This document shows, in pieces, positions 23,010 through 34,179 of a stretch of 64,000 nucleotides of DNA (position 1 is its first letter; every line of letters begins with the position of its first letter). The stretch lies in contig OZ316899.1 of the NCBI GenBank assembly GCA_973895155.1, positions 7,998,001 through 8,062,000 of the forward strand, read 5' to 3'. The notes under the pieces were generated by a model. That model ran no database searches, was not told the origin of the DNA, and was given only the letters and a program-made list of their open reading frames with translations. The translations under genes were made by a program, and so were the position numbers. This stretch comes from Marsupella aquatica (Eukaryota > Marchantiophyta).

Positions 23010-26000
23010 AAATTAACTTTGGACTCATTTGAATTTTAGTGAATTTTGAGTATTTAGAATATAATTTGGCTCCCCTCATTTTCAATCAGTCATTAGTGAA
23101 TTCTCTTTTTCTCATGAGAAATTTGAACAATGTGCATATTTGGTATACTAAGTTCCCCTAGTGATTTATTTTACAAAATTTATGTTCCTAATTGAATTGA
23201 TTGTCACTACCTAGAAGCAAGTGAAAATATGTACACAACTCTTTAATACTTTTGTGCTTTCTTGGTCACAATGTACTTTTATTTACATGTGTACTCATGG
23301 TTTTGTGTGTTTTGTCATTCACTCTTAATTAAAAGATATTAATTTTTTGGCATACACTTTACATGTACCTATTTATTTTATCATAAAATAAATTAAATGA
23401 ATTGCATATCACTACAAGACAACAAAAGAGTCATGTTCCAAGATGAAAATGCTATATATCGAGTAAAAATGAATTGGATTGATTTTGTGGGTTTCGACTG
23501 CAATTTTATTGACAAGTAGAGCAGAATGGGATTGTTTTTGGGGGGACTCGAATGCACTATTTATTGTCCAGTAAAATGCAACTATTGTACCATAGTTGGA
23601 ACACTACCTCAATGGCTAGGAATCATATTCTTCTGGTCCTGATTTCAAATAATATAGAGGGAGTGACAACAAAATCTTGAATCACCATTTGCAAGAACTG
23701 AAGGACGCTGGGCTCCTCACCTAAAAATAAAGTCTGGATGTACCTAGGGGGAATACTGTAATTCACAGATGGTTTTCTAAGGTTTGACAGGCACTGGACC
23801 ATGGCAGTTAAGAGCAGCAAAACATTTGTTTTTCCCTTGCCTGCAGTTTTGTTGTCAAGTAAAACTGAGTTGAATTGTGTATTTGGTCTCTAATGCACTA
23901 TTGATTGTCCTGCAGTAAAATGCAACTATTGTACCGTGGTTGGAAACACTACCACAATCCCCAAGCTTTGCTAGGAATCATATTTTGCCCATGCTGGTTG
24001 TATATTATAAATGACACTAACCCCATGCCTGTGCATTGCACAAAATATGTCAAGGTAGAGAAAGATCTTGAAGTGAAAAAAGATGTCGAGGTGAGGAAAA
24101 GAAGTCGGGGTGAATAAAGATGTTAAGGCAAGGAAAAGATGTCGAGAAGAGAAAAAGATTTTGTGATGACATAAAGATGTCAAGGTGAGAAAAAGATGGT
24201 GAGATGAGATAAAAGAAGTCGAGGTGAGAAAAGGTGTCAAGGAGAGAAAAAGATGTCTTGATGAGATAAAGATGTCAAGGTGAGAAAAAGATGTCAAGAT
24301 GAGAAAAGATGGCAAGGTGAGAAAAAGATGACAAGATGAGAAAAAGATAAAACATTGAGGTGAGAAAAAAAATTGAGGAGACAAAAATAATTGTGTTGAG
24401 GAGTGCAAAAGAAGTGGAGGGGAGAAAAGATGGAGAGATATGCTTAGTAGAACCCCTTCTGGAAAAAAGTTTGCTTAATCAACCCCCTCAATACTTTTCC
24501 CCAATCTGGATCGTTGATGGACCTTACAATCTCAGATTTGGATCATTGATAGACCTCAGGAGGTCGATCAAGTAACAAGTTTCATTTTGGGGGTCGACCA
24601 AGCAAATACCTTGAAGAGATGTGGAGGTGATTAAAGATGTCCAGGCAAGAAAATGATGTTGAGATTAGGAAAAGATGTCAAAAATATATTGTGATAAGGG
24701 AGATAGGTGAGGACAACATAAACATGCACATTTATTCAACCCTAGGTGGAGGGTGGCCACCCCCCTCCTCCTCATTGCCTCCTCTCCCCCTTTCTCTTGG
24801 GCTGCATCTCCCCTTCTTCCCCTCTTCCACCCTCCCCCTTCCCCCCCTAAAAACAAACCCCAATGAAAGGCAAGGGTGTCCCTTTTTTCCTCCTTTTCTC
24901 CTCTTATTGCCTTATTATTATTATCTTTATTCTCACCTTCCTTTGCTCCACTTTGTCTCAATCCCTATCTTGTACTTATGGGAGGGTATGATACAGACTC
25001 TTCATCCCTTCGCCCATGGTTGTATCATTACGTCCCCTCGCTATTTTGACCTTTATGTCTCCTAGTCCCTAGATCCCCTCATAATGGTGTCCCAAGTGCC
25101 CAGTTCCAATGGCAACACATGGCATTCACATAAAGGGTATGCCATCATGCCCATTCTTAGAGATATTTGTGCATACCAAAATATTTTGTCTTGCTTGGGT
25201 TAGAGATATTGATTTGACAAATGAAAGGCTAGGATAAAAGGACCTATAAATCCAAGGGTCATGGAATCTTCCCTCCAAAAATGATTTTGTAAATGGACCA
25301 CATCCACTTTTGGTGGGATAGGGTATTATATAGTAGTAGGATGATGATAACACAAGTTTTAATCATCATTTTCTAGTTGGCTGCAATAAAATGTAGGATG
25401 CTGGGCTCCTGACCAATTACAGAGTTTGTCCCAGATTTTTGCAATCCTCACAGTTCCCAATAAGCAGGATAGGGCACTACTGTAGCTAGCGACCCAAAGG
25501 CCACTATATTAGAGGCATGTACTTACCCAGAGTCATGAAACAAAATGTTGAAAAATTATAATCTCAATTAAAAATACTCTATTGGAGGAGAAACTTCATT
25601 ATGCCTATTTCCGGTTGTAACCGTAGCTGTATTTGTGTTCCTAGGGTCAAGTTCCAGAGGTCTCACACGAGACAACAAGTGCTTATCCTAACCTTTGGAT
25701 CTTGCTTTGTTTGATATAGTTGTGTATTTATTTTTAACTTTGAATGCACATTTTATTGTGGGGAAAAACCCAAAGAGTTGGAAACATTTGTATATATATA
25801 TCGGTCTCAAATGCATTTTTATTGTCCAGTGTGACCCAAATAGATGGAAACATTTATTTATTTTGTCTGGAATGTATTATTTTCTTTCCCAGTAGAGCTC
25901 AGACATCAAAGCCTAGATGGACTTGGACATTGTCTCTCACAACTCCCACATATAGGAGGATTAAGGTAGCTAGGGTTTCCAGAGGGGTGACCATATACCT

Positions 26001-26217
26001 TGTAAAGCACATATGGGAAGCCTTATTTGCACCATCAGGACAGGTGTACATTTATTGGGGGACTACATCTCCAACATCAATTTAATTCACTTACAATGAG
26101 GCTGAGGTATGATTAGAGAGTGTGAAAGCTCAGAATTTGATGGACCTCAATTTGGTAGTTATGGGTTACAGAAACAAAAAGTTAAGGACAGGGTTATTGA
26201 CTATCAATTCATAGTCT
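23010..26217. other. AT-rich spacer with dispersed duplications
   Basis: No coding region is supported between the copia and CACTA elements. A block containing ATGCACTATT.ATTGTCC and GTAAAATGCAACTATTGTACC occurs twice (about 23,550-23,610 and 23,890-23,950), and a relative appears near 25,740-25,840. Pyrimidine-rich tracts lie at 24,755-24,850. A GCTAGCGA half-site occurs near 25,484. Confidence 0.5.
24050..24440. repeat. Minisatellite with ~20-bp purine-rich units
   Basis: Units resembling AAGATGTCAAGGTGAGAAA are repeated about 17 times with many variants (CGAGGTGAG, CAAGATGAG). The 145-codon minus-strand frame through it is a product of the repeat (Phe/Ser/Leu-rich) and is not treated as a gene. 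Confidence 0.8.
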
Positions 26218-26780
26218 CACTACTACATATTTGCCAATTTTGCGAAGGCGTTTTACAAGAGGAAGAAAGCTTTGCAATATTAATCTCATCGCTAAACTTG
26301 CGATACGACACGCATCGCACTTAGCGAATCTATCCACATCGCAACACATAATTGCGAAACTCATACAATCGCAACATTTTACGACACTTCACGTATCGCA
26401 AAACATTTCCGAAGTAATTATCATTGAACAATTTAGCGATCTTTACCGCTTCGCAAATTCATTGCGATGCGCCGGACAAATAAACAGTTGCGAATATTTT
26501 AGCATCTCAAAATGTTTTGCGAGTCTTATTGTCTCGCAAATGAGCGATGTTTACGGAATGGCTAACTTGCGATAGTAATAGGCTCGTAAATCCTGTGCCT
26601 GTCTAGGGTCTCATTTTGTGAATGTTTTGGTTTTGCAACCTTGAGAGCATGGTATCTTCGGAAGTTTGCGATGAGTTCATGATGGCAATTAGCGAGCATT
26701 TCAATATCGCAAATTTAGCGATGAGTTTGCGGGGGTAGGGGTTTCGCAAGATGTTTCACAAAATATTATGAGCGCTTCAA
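26218..26780. repeat. CACTA left terminal and subterminal repeat arm
   Basis: The arm begins with the terminal CACTACTACA and is followed by many copies, in both orientations, of GCGAAxx/TTCGCA and TTGCGA (for example near 26,236, 26,300, 26,450, 26,515, 26,670 and 26,720). In En/Spm such subterminal motifs are bound by TnpA; that these serve the TnpA-like protein here is inference. Confidence 0.85.
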
Positions 26781-27320
26781 AGAGGTGGAAAAGGAATGGG
26801 ATTGGGGAGGGAGGGTAAAGGAGGGAGGATACATGTAATTTTTAGGGAGGGACAATGAAAAGGAGGAGAGGGACAAGGAACGGAGGGATCCAAGGGGGAG
26901 GATACAGGTTTAGGGGGCACAAGGAAATGAGGGAGGAGGAAGGGTATGTAGATATAGTTTTAGGGAGGGTTTGGATTTAGGGAGTGAAAATAAAAAGGAG
27001 GGAGTTTAGGGTTTAGAGAGGGACAAGGAAAGGAGGGAGGGTATTGGTTTAGAGAGGGACAAGGAAATGAGGGAGGTTTAAGGGTATAGGTTTAGGAGGG
27101 AGGAGAGAAGCTAGGTTGTATAGGTAAGAGTGGGGGATAGGGGTGGAAAGTAAGGAAAGTATAGGGTTGAAATAGAAAGGGGTTGGGACAAGGAGAGGAA
27201 GGAGGAAGGAGGGTTTAATAAGAGGGACAGACAATGAAAGAAAGGAGGAGGGAGGTGGGTACAAGTAATAAGGAGAACGGCTAGGGGGGGATTAGGAAAG
27301 CATGGAGGATAGAGGACTAC
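26780..27320. repeat. Polypurine GGGAGG-rich tract
   Basis: A degenerate tract rich in GGAGGGA, GGGTTTAG and AAGGA lies between the left arm and the Tnp2 3' end. Minus-strand frames through it are Pro/Leu/Ser-rich artefacts. It could form unusual DNA structure, but I see no other role. Confidence 0.7.
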
Positions 27321-27546
27321 AAGCAACATGAGTTTTCTTTGCATAAAGTCTACCAAAAGGTGTGGTGAGTGTGGGGTAGGGATGGGAGATATAGAAAACA
27401 ACATTTGAAAATGATATACTTACAAAACATAAGTTTATTGATAATTGAGAAGCACATATTTCTCCATTCTATCGAGAAGAGAAATCTTCATATCATCAAA
27501 TCTAACTATATATCCGTGTAGCTATATATCCACAAACACAGAGCCC

Positions 27547-30500
27547 TCAAACTTGGTCCTCATCATCTTCAGGTTGGGACACAACCAGAATATCAGGCTT
27601 TTTCCCAACGATTGAACGAGACCGTGGCACATATGTGATGACAAGTGACCATTCCTCTGGGTTTGGGGGGTATGGAATATAGAAACATTGTTCCACATGA
27701 CTTGGAAAAGTGAACGGTTCTGATGTTTGCCAATGAGATGGCTGGAAACTAGTGGCAGACGTCTTCAGTCGTGTAAATCCACACTCATCTTGAACCACAG
27801 TAGGATTGTTACTTGCAAGGTTCACTTTGAACCACTTGCACTTGAAGACATACTCTTCAAACTTTGATTGTGCATCATAAGATATCACTAGAATCTCTTC
27901 TACCTTTCCATAATATGGCACAACATCTTGAATAATATTTGTGTCATGGCAACTGTTGCGGGAATCTTGAGAGAATTGTCCTTGAACTCCACAATCAAAG
28001 GTACGACCCCTCTTCTCATCAAGGGAAGAAATCCTAAAATCCATCAAACCATAAGGATATGTTACACAAAAATAGACACAAACATATTCCAATTAATGGA
28101 ACACACCAAGAATCTGCCTCTTCAATATACGTGCTTGTATTACAAATGAATTAAATTAAACCAAGTGATTCAAATCAAAGGTTACTAAGGTAGATGGAGA
28201 TCACCTGAAATGTCTTCCTTGTGTCCACATTGTTGTCCTTGTTGTAACCACTCTCAAGGGACCATGAACAATGGTACGAACATCATCCGTGATAGCCCAA
28301 AAATGTAATACACTCTCTCCCCTGACCACCATGTCATCCACCTCAACTAACTTCTCCTTCATATAGTCAAGGTACTTTGGAAAAATCCTTGGTCTTGTGC
28401 TGTTACTTTTGGCATCCTCATAGAAATCCCTCCATTCTTCCATGATAGTGCTGTTACTCAACATGAATGTGGTCAGTTGTTTCACCTCCACTGGTGTCAA
28501 CATGCTAGTTTTCCTAGCACCTATTAAATGATCCTCTTCATCTTCCCTCTCCTCTACCCAAGTACGGGGAGAGGTACAATCAATTGTGGCCAATATGTTA
28601 CTACAATAGAACATACTCTCAGCTGCTAAGTATCTTGTAGCCATGCTTCCCTCAACCCATGCGCGGTTACGTACATAACCTTTTAACACTGCCATGTATC
28701 GTTCTAGCCAATACATCCACCGACAATGCACAGGACCTGCAATGGCCACCTCATGAACAAGATGAACAAGTAAATGCACTTGACAGTCAAAAAAGGAAGG
28801 AGGAAGGGCCTTCTCCAACTTGCATACCACCTCTGCTGCCAAAACCTCCATCCTAGGGATCTCGTCAGTATATATCTCCTTAGAGCATACCCATCTCAAT
28901 AGTTTTCCCAATGACCAAAGGGCATCTTGCACTTCTTCACTTGCCAAACCTATTATGGCCACAGGCAATATGTGCTGCAATAACCTATGGTAGTCATGTG
29001 TCTTGAGATACCTTGGCCACTTATGATTGTCCTCCATCCCAAAGGCCTTTCGGAGATTGGCACCATAACCAGTAGGAAACCGCATGTCTCCTATGCGATT
29101 CCAAAACTCCCTTCTCTGGCCAACAGGAAGCACCCATGGAGCTGAAGGTCGATGCTCGATCCCTGTGATAGGATCACTTATGACCCACACGTTTGGATGC
29201 ATCTCAAGATCCTCACAAGCCTCCCTGAAGTTAGTGTCTTTCTCTCCATAGAAAGCCTTTATCAAAGCCTTTCCCACATTTCCCTCAATGTGCATGGGGT
29301 CTAATAGATGGCGAATCTTCAACTCACCCCAATAGGGCAAAGTGGTTAATATACTCTACCTTGTCAAGCCACTACCCTCAAATTGCATGGGATCCTCTGG
29401 GTCTGCCACTGTTGCAGCCATGTCTTTCTAGTGTGTAAAAGTTGTTGGCTCAGGTACATCACGCTCATCACCAAAGGGCATATCAATAGAGGAAAATAGT
29501 AGTGGGTCACGCCTCATCTGATGTCCCATTGGAAGAAACTTTGTATGCCCAAGATAAACAATCTTGCGAAGATGTGATGAATACTTGGCTACATCACCAA
29601 GGCTTGGGCCACAAGTGGAGCAAGCCTTGTAGCCTTGGGTTTGCAACCCACTCACAAAGCCAAATCCTGGTCATATAAACACACATTATGTTAGGATTAG
29701 CACATGGAAATGAGGGGATACCATGCATTAGAATATGATGCATTTAAACAACAAAGTTCTTACCTGGGTAGTCATGCATGGTCCACATACAAACCCCTTT
29801 CAGTTTGAAAACCTGTGGAGTACCCCCTGTAGTCTTTCAACCATCATATGCCCATAATTTCTGGAGTTCCTGAACCAGTAATGTCAAATAGGTGTCCATG
29901 TTCTTCACCTTCTTTGGCCCTGGGATAATCAAAGATAGCAACAAAAAACCCTTTTTCATGGACAACCATGGTGGAAGGTTGTAATTCATGAGAACCACAG
30001 GCCAGACCGATGTAGGTCTCCCCTTCCCTCCAAGTGAATGAGGGCTAACTCCATCTGATGCCAACCCCAATCGCACATGCCGAGGGTCACGCTCAAAATC
30101 TGGCCATGTTGATTCCACATGTTTATGAGCAGGAGAGTCAACTGGTAATTGCATGACACCGGGCTCCGAACGATGTTTCTTGTGCCATACCATCAACTCG
30201 GCCAAGTCAGAACATCTATACATGTGCAACAAGCGAGGAATTATGGGGAACCAATGAACTGCTTTCCTTGGTACCTTCTGGGTTAGCATGTTTGGCTCAT
30301 ACCGTGGCTCATGACACACTGTGCATTCTGTGATATGGGTTGTATCCCCGTGAAATAACATGCAATCATTCACACAGGCATGAATAATATGGTAATCCAT
30401 GCCAATGGATGAGAGAACCTTCTTTGCATCCTTCCAAGTCCCTGGCAACACATTCTCTGAGGGTAACATCAAGTCATGACAATATTCAAATATGTCTGAT

Positions 30501-30907
30501 AACATAGAATTGCTTGCCTTGTGTTTGGCTTGAATGTTCAAGAGCCCCAATATGGCAGAAAGACGGCTCAACTGAGCACCCTCAAAAATAGGTGTTTGAG
30601 CATGTTCCTCTGCCTCTTTCCATTGTTGTTGTCCCTCTGGAGTATGTTGTGGCCGTGGGTCATTTGAAGGGCCAGCCTCATGACCAATGTGAGGCACATC
30701 ATCCTCAACATCGGCACCAAACCAATCAACCATGAAGTCATCCATGGCTCTATCTTGATCATGCATAACCTGGTCATCAGTCCGAGGTGCGGCTTGCTCA
30801 TCAGCACCACCTACATCATTACTTGATGAGGAATCACCCTCTGATGGTTGTCCCTCTTTTGGCATACCCATCTCCCGATATGTTGCTCTCAACCTTCGTG
30901 GTAACAT
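27547..30907 (-). CDS. CACTA Tnp2-type transposase (TnpD-like), multi-exon
   Basis: The gene reads from 30,907 (MLPRRLRATYREMGM) to the end of the exon at 28,092-27,547. Blocks in order: 30,907-29,837 carries the Tnp2 start and catalytic core (ACVNDCMLFHGD, then CTVCHEPRYE, then RLGLASDGVSPHS and IIPGPKKVKNMD); 29,655-29,428 has the zinc-type segment CSTCGPSLGD and YLGHTKFLPMGH; 29,340-28,201 has LLDPMHIEGNVGKAL and the DUF4218-like VHLLVHLVHEVAIAGPVHCRWMYWLERYM; 28,092-27,547 is the DUF4216-like end VFKCKWFKV. It cuts and rejoins element ends in the nucleus. Exon joins near 29,830, 29,400 and 28,200 were not fixed to the base. All expected Tnp2 regions are present in order. Confidence 0.85.
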
Positions 30908-31143
30908 TTGTTGAGATGGTTGCGCATTCTATGCACATTACAACCAAAAAACCTCCTCATGTATATTTGACCAAGTACAACAAATTAAAATAGACTTAAC
31001 ACCATTCATTCAAGACATTAAGAATTAAAGTAAATGCATGGGCTAAAACCTTATTACTCCAAAATGAGCCCAAAGGCCATATATATATATAATAGTAAAT
31101 GGGAAGTCCAAAACAGGTGCAAGAGGATAAAGGACATGATTTC

Positions 31144-31965
31144 CTAATCCCACTCATAGTGTGTGAATAACTCATCTCCTGCTCTAATGGTCCTAGTAGC
31201 AAGAACTAAGCAATGGTCCTTATGATATGTCGTGCCATATGGTGCCGGCATTGGACCATCAGTAAAAACTCACTCACAATTGGCCCTACGCTTGGGCCGA
31301 GTCCCCACAGTACTATTTATGAAACCAGCAATATTCCCATTACGTATGGGATCACCGTCTATCACCCGCTGCTCACTATACCTTCTAGTGCTACCATCAA
31401 AAGTATCCATCTCTAGAGCATATGTTTTCCACTCAGGATGTTGTGCAAGGATCATGTTTCAATGTCTTCTCTTGTAGATGGGTCCACCGTATGGGAACAA
31501 AGTAGGACCATCTCTACCACGAACACTTGACCCACCCTCCTCATCCATGATGATATCCTCACAAGCAAATACTCCATATCCATGTCTCTCTCCAAGTGTG
31601 GAAGTTTTCACAATCCAACGTCTACCCCAAACCACAATCTCCTCAACAAAATCTGTAAAATAAGGCAAGCCAAGAGTGATAGGTTCCCAATCCTTGATGA
31701 TAGAGGCACACTTGCCAGTGAATGAACAAACACCCCACCTATCCTGAACTAGTGTTCTGGATGGGTCATTGGGTGCTCGTGGCCTCCTGTTGGACTGGGG
31801 CCTGGACCGGGGTCTTCGTGTCTCAGTGGGCACATGAGGGTGTTCCCCTTCTGTCCCATGACTGGTACTGATTCCCAAACCCAAGGCTTGTGAAAGTGCA
31901 TTGCCTATAGCATCTAAAACTCCTTGTGATGGGACATAGGGTGGTGGTGTCACCAATCTACGCAT
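31144..31965 (-). pseudogene. SET-domain (lysine methyltransferase-like) gene in the CACTA element, two TGA stops
   Basis: One frame of 273 codons runs from 31,965 to TAG at 31,144, broken only by TGA at codon 169 (31,461-31,459) and codon 232 (31,272-31,270). A Pro/Arg-rich start (about 1-75) is followed by SET features: GERHGYGVFACEDI near residues 133-146 (the GxG motif), LFPYGGPIYKRRH near 156-168, VIDGDPIRNGNIAGFINS near 204-221 (equivalent to the GN..RFINH motif, with Ser for His), and ATRTIRAGDELFTHYEW near 255-271 (the final GxEL..Y block with its Tyr). SET domains methylate protein lysines, often histones. Both stops replace positions where TGG would fit. It lies upstream of Tnp2 on the same strand. 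I infer element cargo; a mis-spliced host fragment is possible but less likely given its central place. Confidence 0.72.
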
Positions 31966-32085
31966 ACTGGATCCCTATTCCATGCAAACACCCACAAACA
32001 ACCAAATGTGTAAACCATATGTGTAAACATTGATTCACCTCTAAAGATAACAGTAAAGAACGACAATAAATTGAAACAAACTTAC

Positions 32086-32343
32086 CATGTGGGATGAAGA
32101 AGCCCCGGGAGTAAGACCTCTATGATGTCCATATCTCTCGATATGTTGAGCACACACATAAGATTTTTGAGAAATTTGGCCCACACATCTAGTGCAGTCA
32201 CAAAGTCTTCGGGGTGGACCACGAGGACCGGTAACCTCGGGCTGAGGAGGAGGGGGTATATCGTCATCGGAGGAGTACTCACTACTGGATAGTTCAGAGG
32301 AAGAGGACATATCCACTGTCACATTACATTGCATGTAGGGCAT
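32086..32343 (-). CDS. Exon with a CDCTRC zinc-type motif (transposase-associated-like)
   Basis: An 86-codon exon starts at 32,343, has a Ser/Asp-rich acidic segment, then CDCTRCVGQISQKSYVCAQHIERYGHHRG, which resembles the C.C..C...V..HL..G pattern found at the N-terminus of CACTA transposases. It ends at ATG before GTAAGT (32,085). The next acceptor I see (CCAG ending at 31,967) is out of phase with the SET frame, so either another acceptor is used or this exon belongs to an alternative transcript joined to Tnp2. Confidence 0.5.
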
Positions 32344-32439
32344 GATTAGGAAAAATTAGGCCATATATAAAGCAATTTTCAAAAAAATGAACTAAAAAAA
32401 CAATTAGGTTGGTTTAAACATGGGGTTTTATTACCCTTT

Positions 32440-33470
32440 TATATTTGTTAGCATGAAACCCAAATTAAGGTGAGTGTCATGCAAGAAGAAACCACATTAT
32501 AACCTTTGGGAAAATTGTAATACCCTATGTCCTAAGTGAGGTTAGATTATTACCTGAATGAGACCCGGGCTCAACAGTGCCTATAGGTCATGTGGCTTTT
32601 GGAACATTTGCCAAATCTAGAAGTAGGAGGAAAATAATGGAAACAAAATGTAAGTTTGGATGGTAATTAGCAGCCGTCAAGTTGTGGAATCTTAGACATT
32701 TACCCATATATATCATGGCACAACAAAGAAGGGCAAGCATAAAAATCTGTACTAACAACATTGACTGTATACATGATGTTATACCTTTTAGATGCTCGGG
32801 TTCCCACAATGCATATGCATTAGACAAAAGTTGAGGTAGTAGTGCTGGCCCTGCGTTGTATCATGATTACATGGGGTTTCCCCTCAATTGTTAGCATAAA
32901 ACCCTAAACCCTTATCCCCCCTCGAGTGAAAGGTGAGTGTCATGCAATAAAAACCCACCCTAGATCCCTAGGAAAACTCTAAAGGCCTAAGCCCAGAATG
33001 AAGTTGGACAATTACCTGAATGAGATCAGCACCCAATAGTGCCTGTAGGTCGTGTGGCTCAATGAACATGAGCTGAATCTAGAAGCACGAGGAAAATACT
33101 GGAAACAAAAAGTAAGTTTGGATAGCCATTAGCTTCTCTCAAGTTGTAGACCCCCAAACATGTGCATATAGATATTCTTGCACAACAAAGAAGGGCAAGG
33201 TTTATGAACAATCTCTTTATCAAACCCTGCTAACATACATGTTTAAATATACCTTTTAGATGTCCGGGTTCCCACAATGCATATGCATTAGACAAAAGTT
33301 GAGGAAGCAGTGATGGTCCTGCACTGGATCATGATTACATGGGCTTTCCCTCAATTGTTAGCATAAAACCCAAAACCTCATCCCGCTTCAAGTGAAAGGT
33401 GAGTGTCATGCAATAAAAACCCACCATAGACCCTTGGGAACTCTAAAAGCGTAAGCCAATGAAGTTAGCA
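32440..33470. repeat. Tandem repeat of ~460-bp units inside the CACTA element
   Basis: The block TTAGCAT.AAACCC...GGTGAGTGTCATGCAA recurs near 32,450, 32,890 and 33,360, and the blocks TTCCCACAATGCATATGCATTAGACAAAAGTTGAGG-type and CACAACAAAGAAGGGCAAG recur near 32,800/33,270 and 32,720/33,185. That makes two full copies and one partial copy. It fills the space between the divergent minus- and plus-strand genes, so it may be a duplicated promoter segment. Confidence 0.75.
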
Positions 33471-33959
33471 AAAACCTAAATGGTCAATTCCCTTCAACCA
33501 TCCTATGCTTCTCTCTACCATAATTATATGCCACCCCTCTTGGTTACCCTCCTAAGATACCATAAAAGTAACCCAAGATACTATAAAACTGAAACCTCTC
33601 TTTCAAACCCTCCTAAGTTGGCCTAAACCCCAAACCCAAAACATAAAACCCCTCCTAGCTCTTACCCTCCAATACATATAACCCCAACCTTCATAAATAA
33701 AACCCCCTGCAAACCCAAAACATAAAACCCCTCGTATCTAAGCCAATCTAAGCCCAACCTTCACAAAAGAAACCCTCCCCTAACCAGGCCAAACCCCCTC
33801 CTCTTACCCTCCAATATAACTCCTTCAATTCTCTAACCCCCCGATCCTTATCTGATCACATCCCACTAAAATGCAACATAATCCTCTACTTCTACCCCAT
33901 TTAATGTTCATAAGCCCCCTTAGTATCCCTAACAACACATCAAATACGCATGCGAGACG

Positions 33960-34085
33960 GGGGTTATGGCAAAACCAAATAGCAAAGGCATTTGCGAATC
34001 CTGAAGCTTCGCAAAGATATCATTTGCGAAGCTTTTTGCGAAGGCAGATGCATCGCAAACTGCGATGCAAAACGAATCGCAAAGC
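33960..34085 (+). promoter_or_regulatory. TTTGCGA repeat cluster upstream of the TnpA-like gene
   Basis: At least eight GCGAA/TTCGC or TGCGAT/ATCGCA motifs lie within 125 bases, matching those in the terminal arms. The cluster ends about 95 bases before the TnpA-like start codon. In En/Spm, TnpA binds such sites in its own promoter; autoregulation here is inferred from that precedent. Confidence 0.6.
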
Positions 34086-34179
34086 CTAAAATTTTGAATC
34101 CTTATGGATTGCCGAGCGCGGACAAGGCGGATTCAGTTCATTCAGGCCTGAGGAGAGCAACAAGGGCAAGGGCGGAGCG

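Noticed and set aside
23971-24408. 145-codon minus-strand ORF rich in Phe, Ser and Leu
   Set aside because: It lies entirely in the purine minisatellite and reflects its low complexity.
27049-27404. Minus-strand Pro/Leu/Ser-rich ORFs
   Set aside because: They arise from the GGGAGG polypurine tract and have no stable motif.
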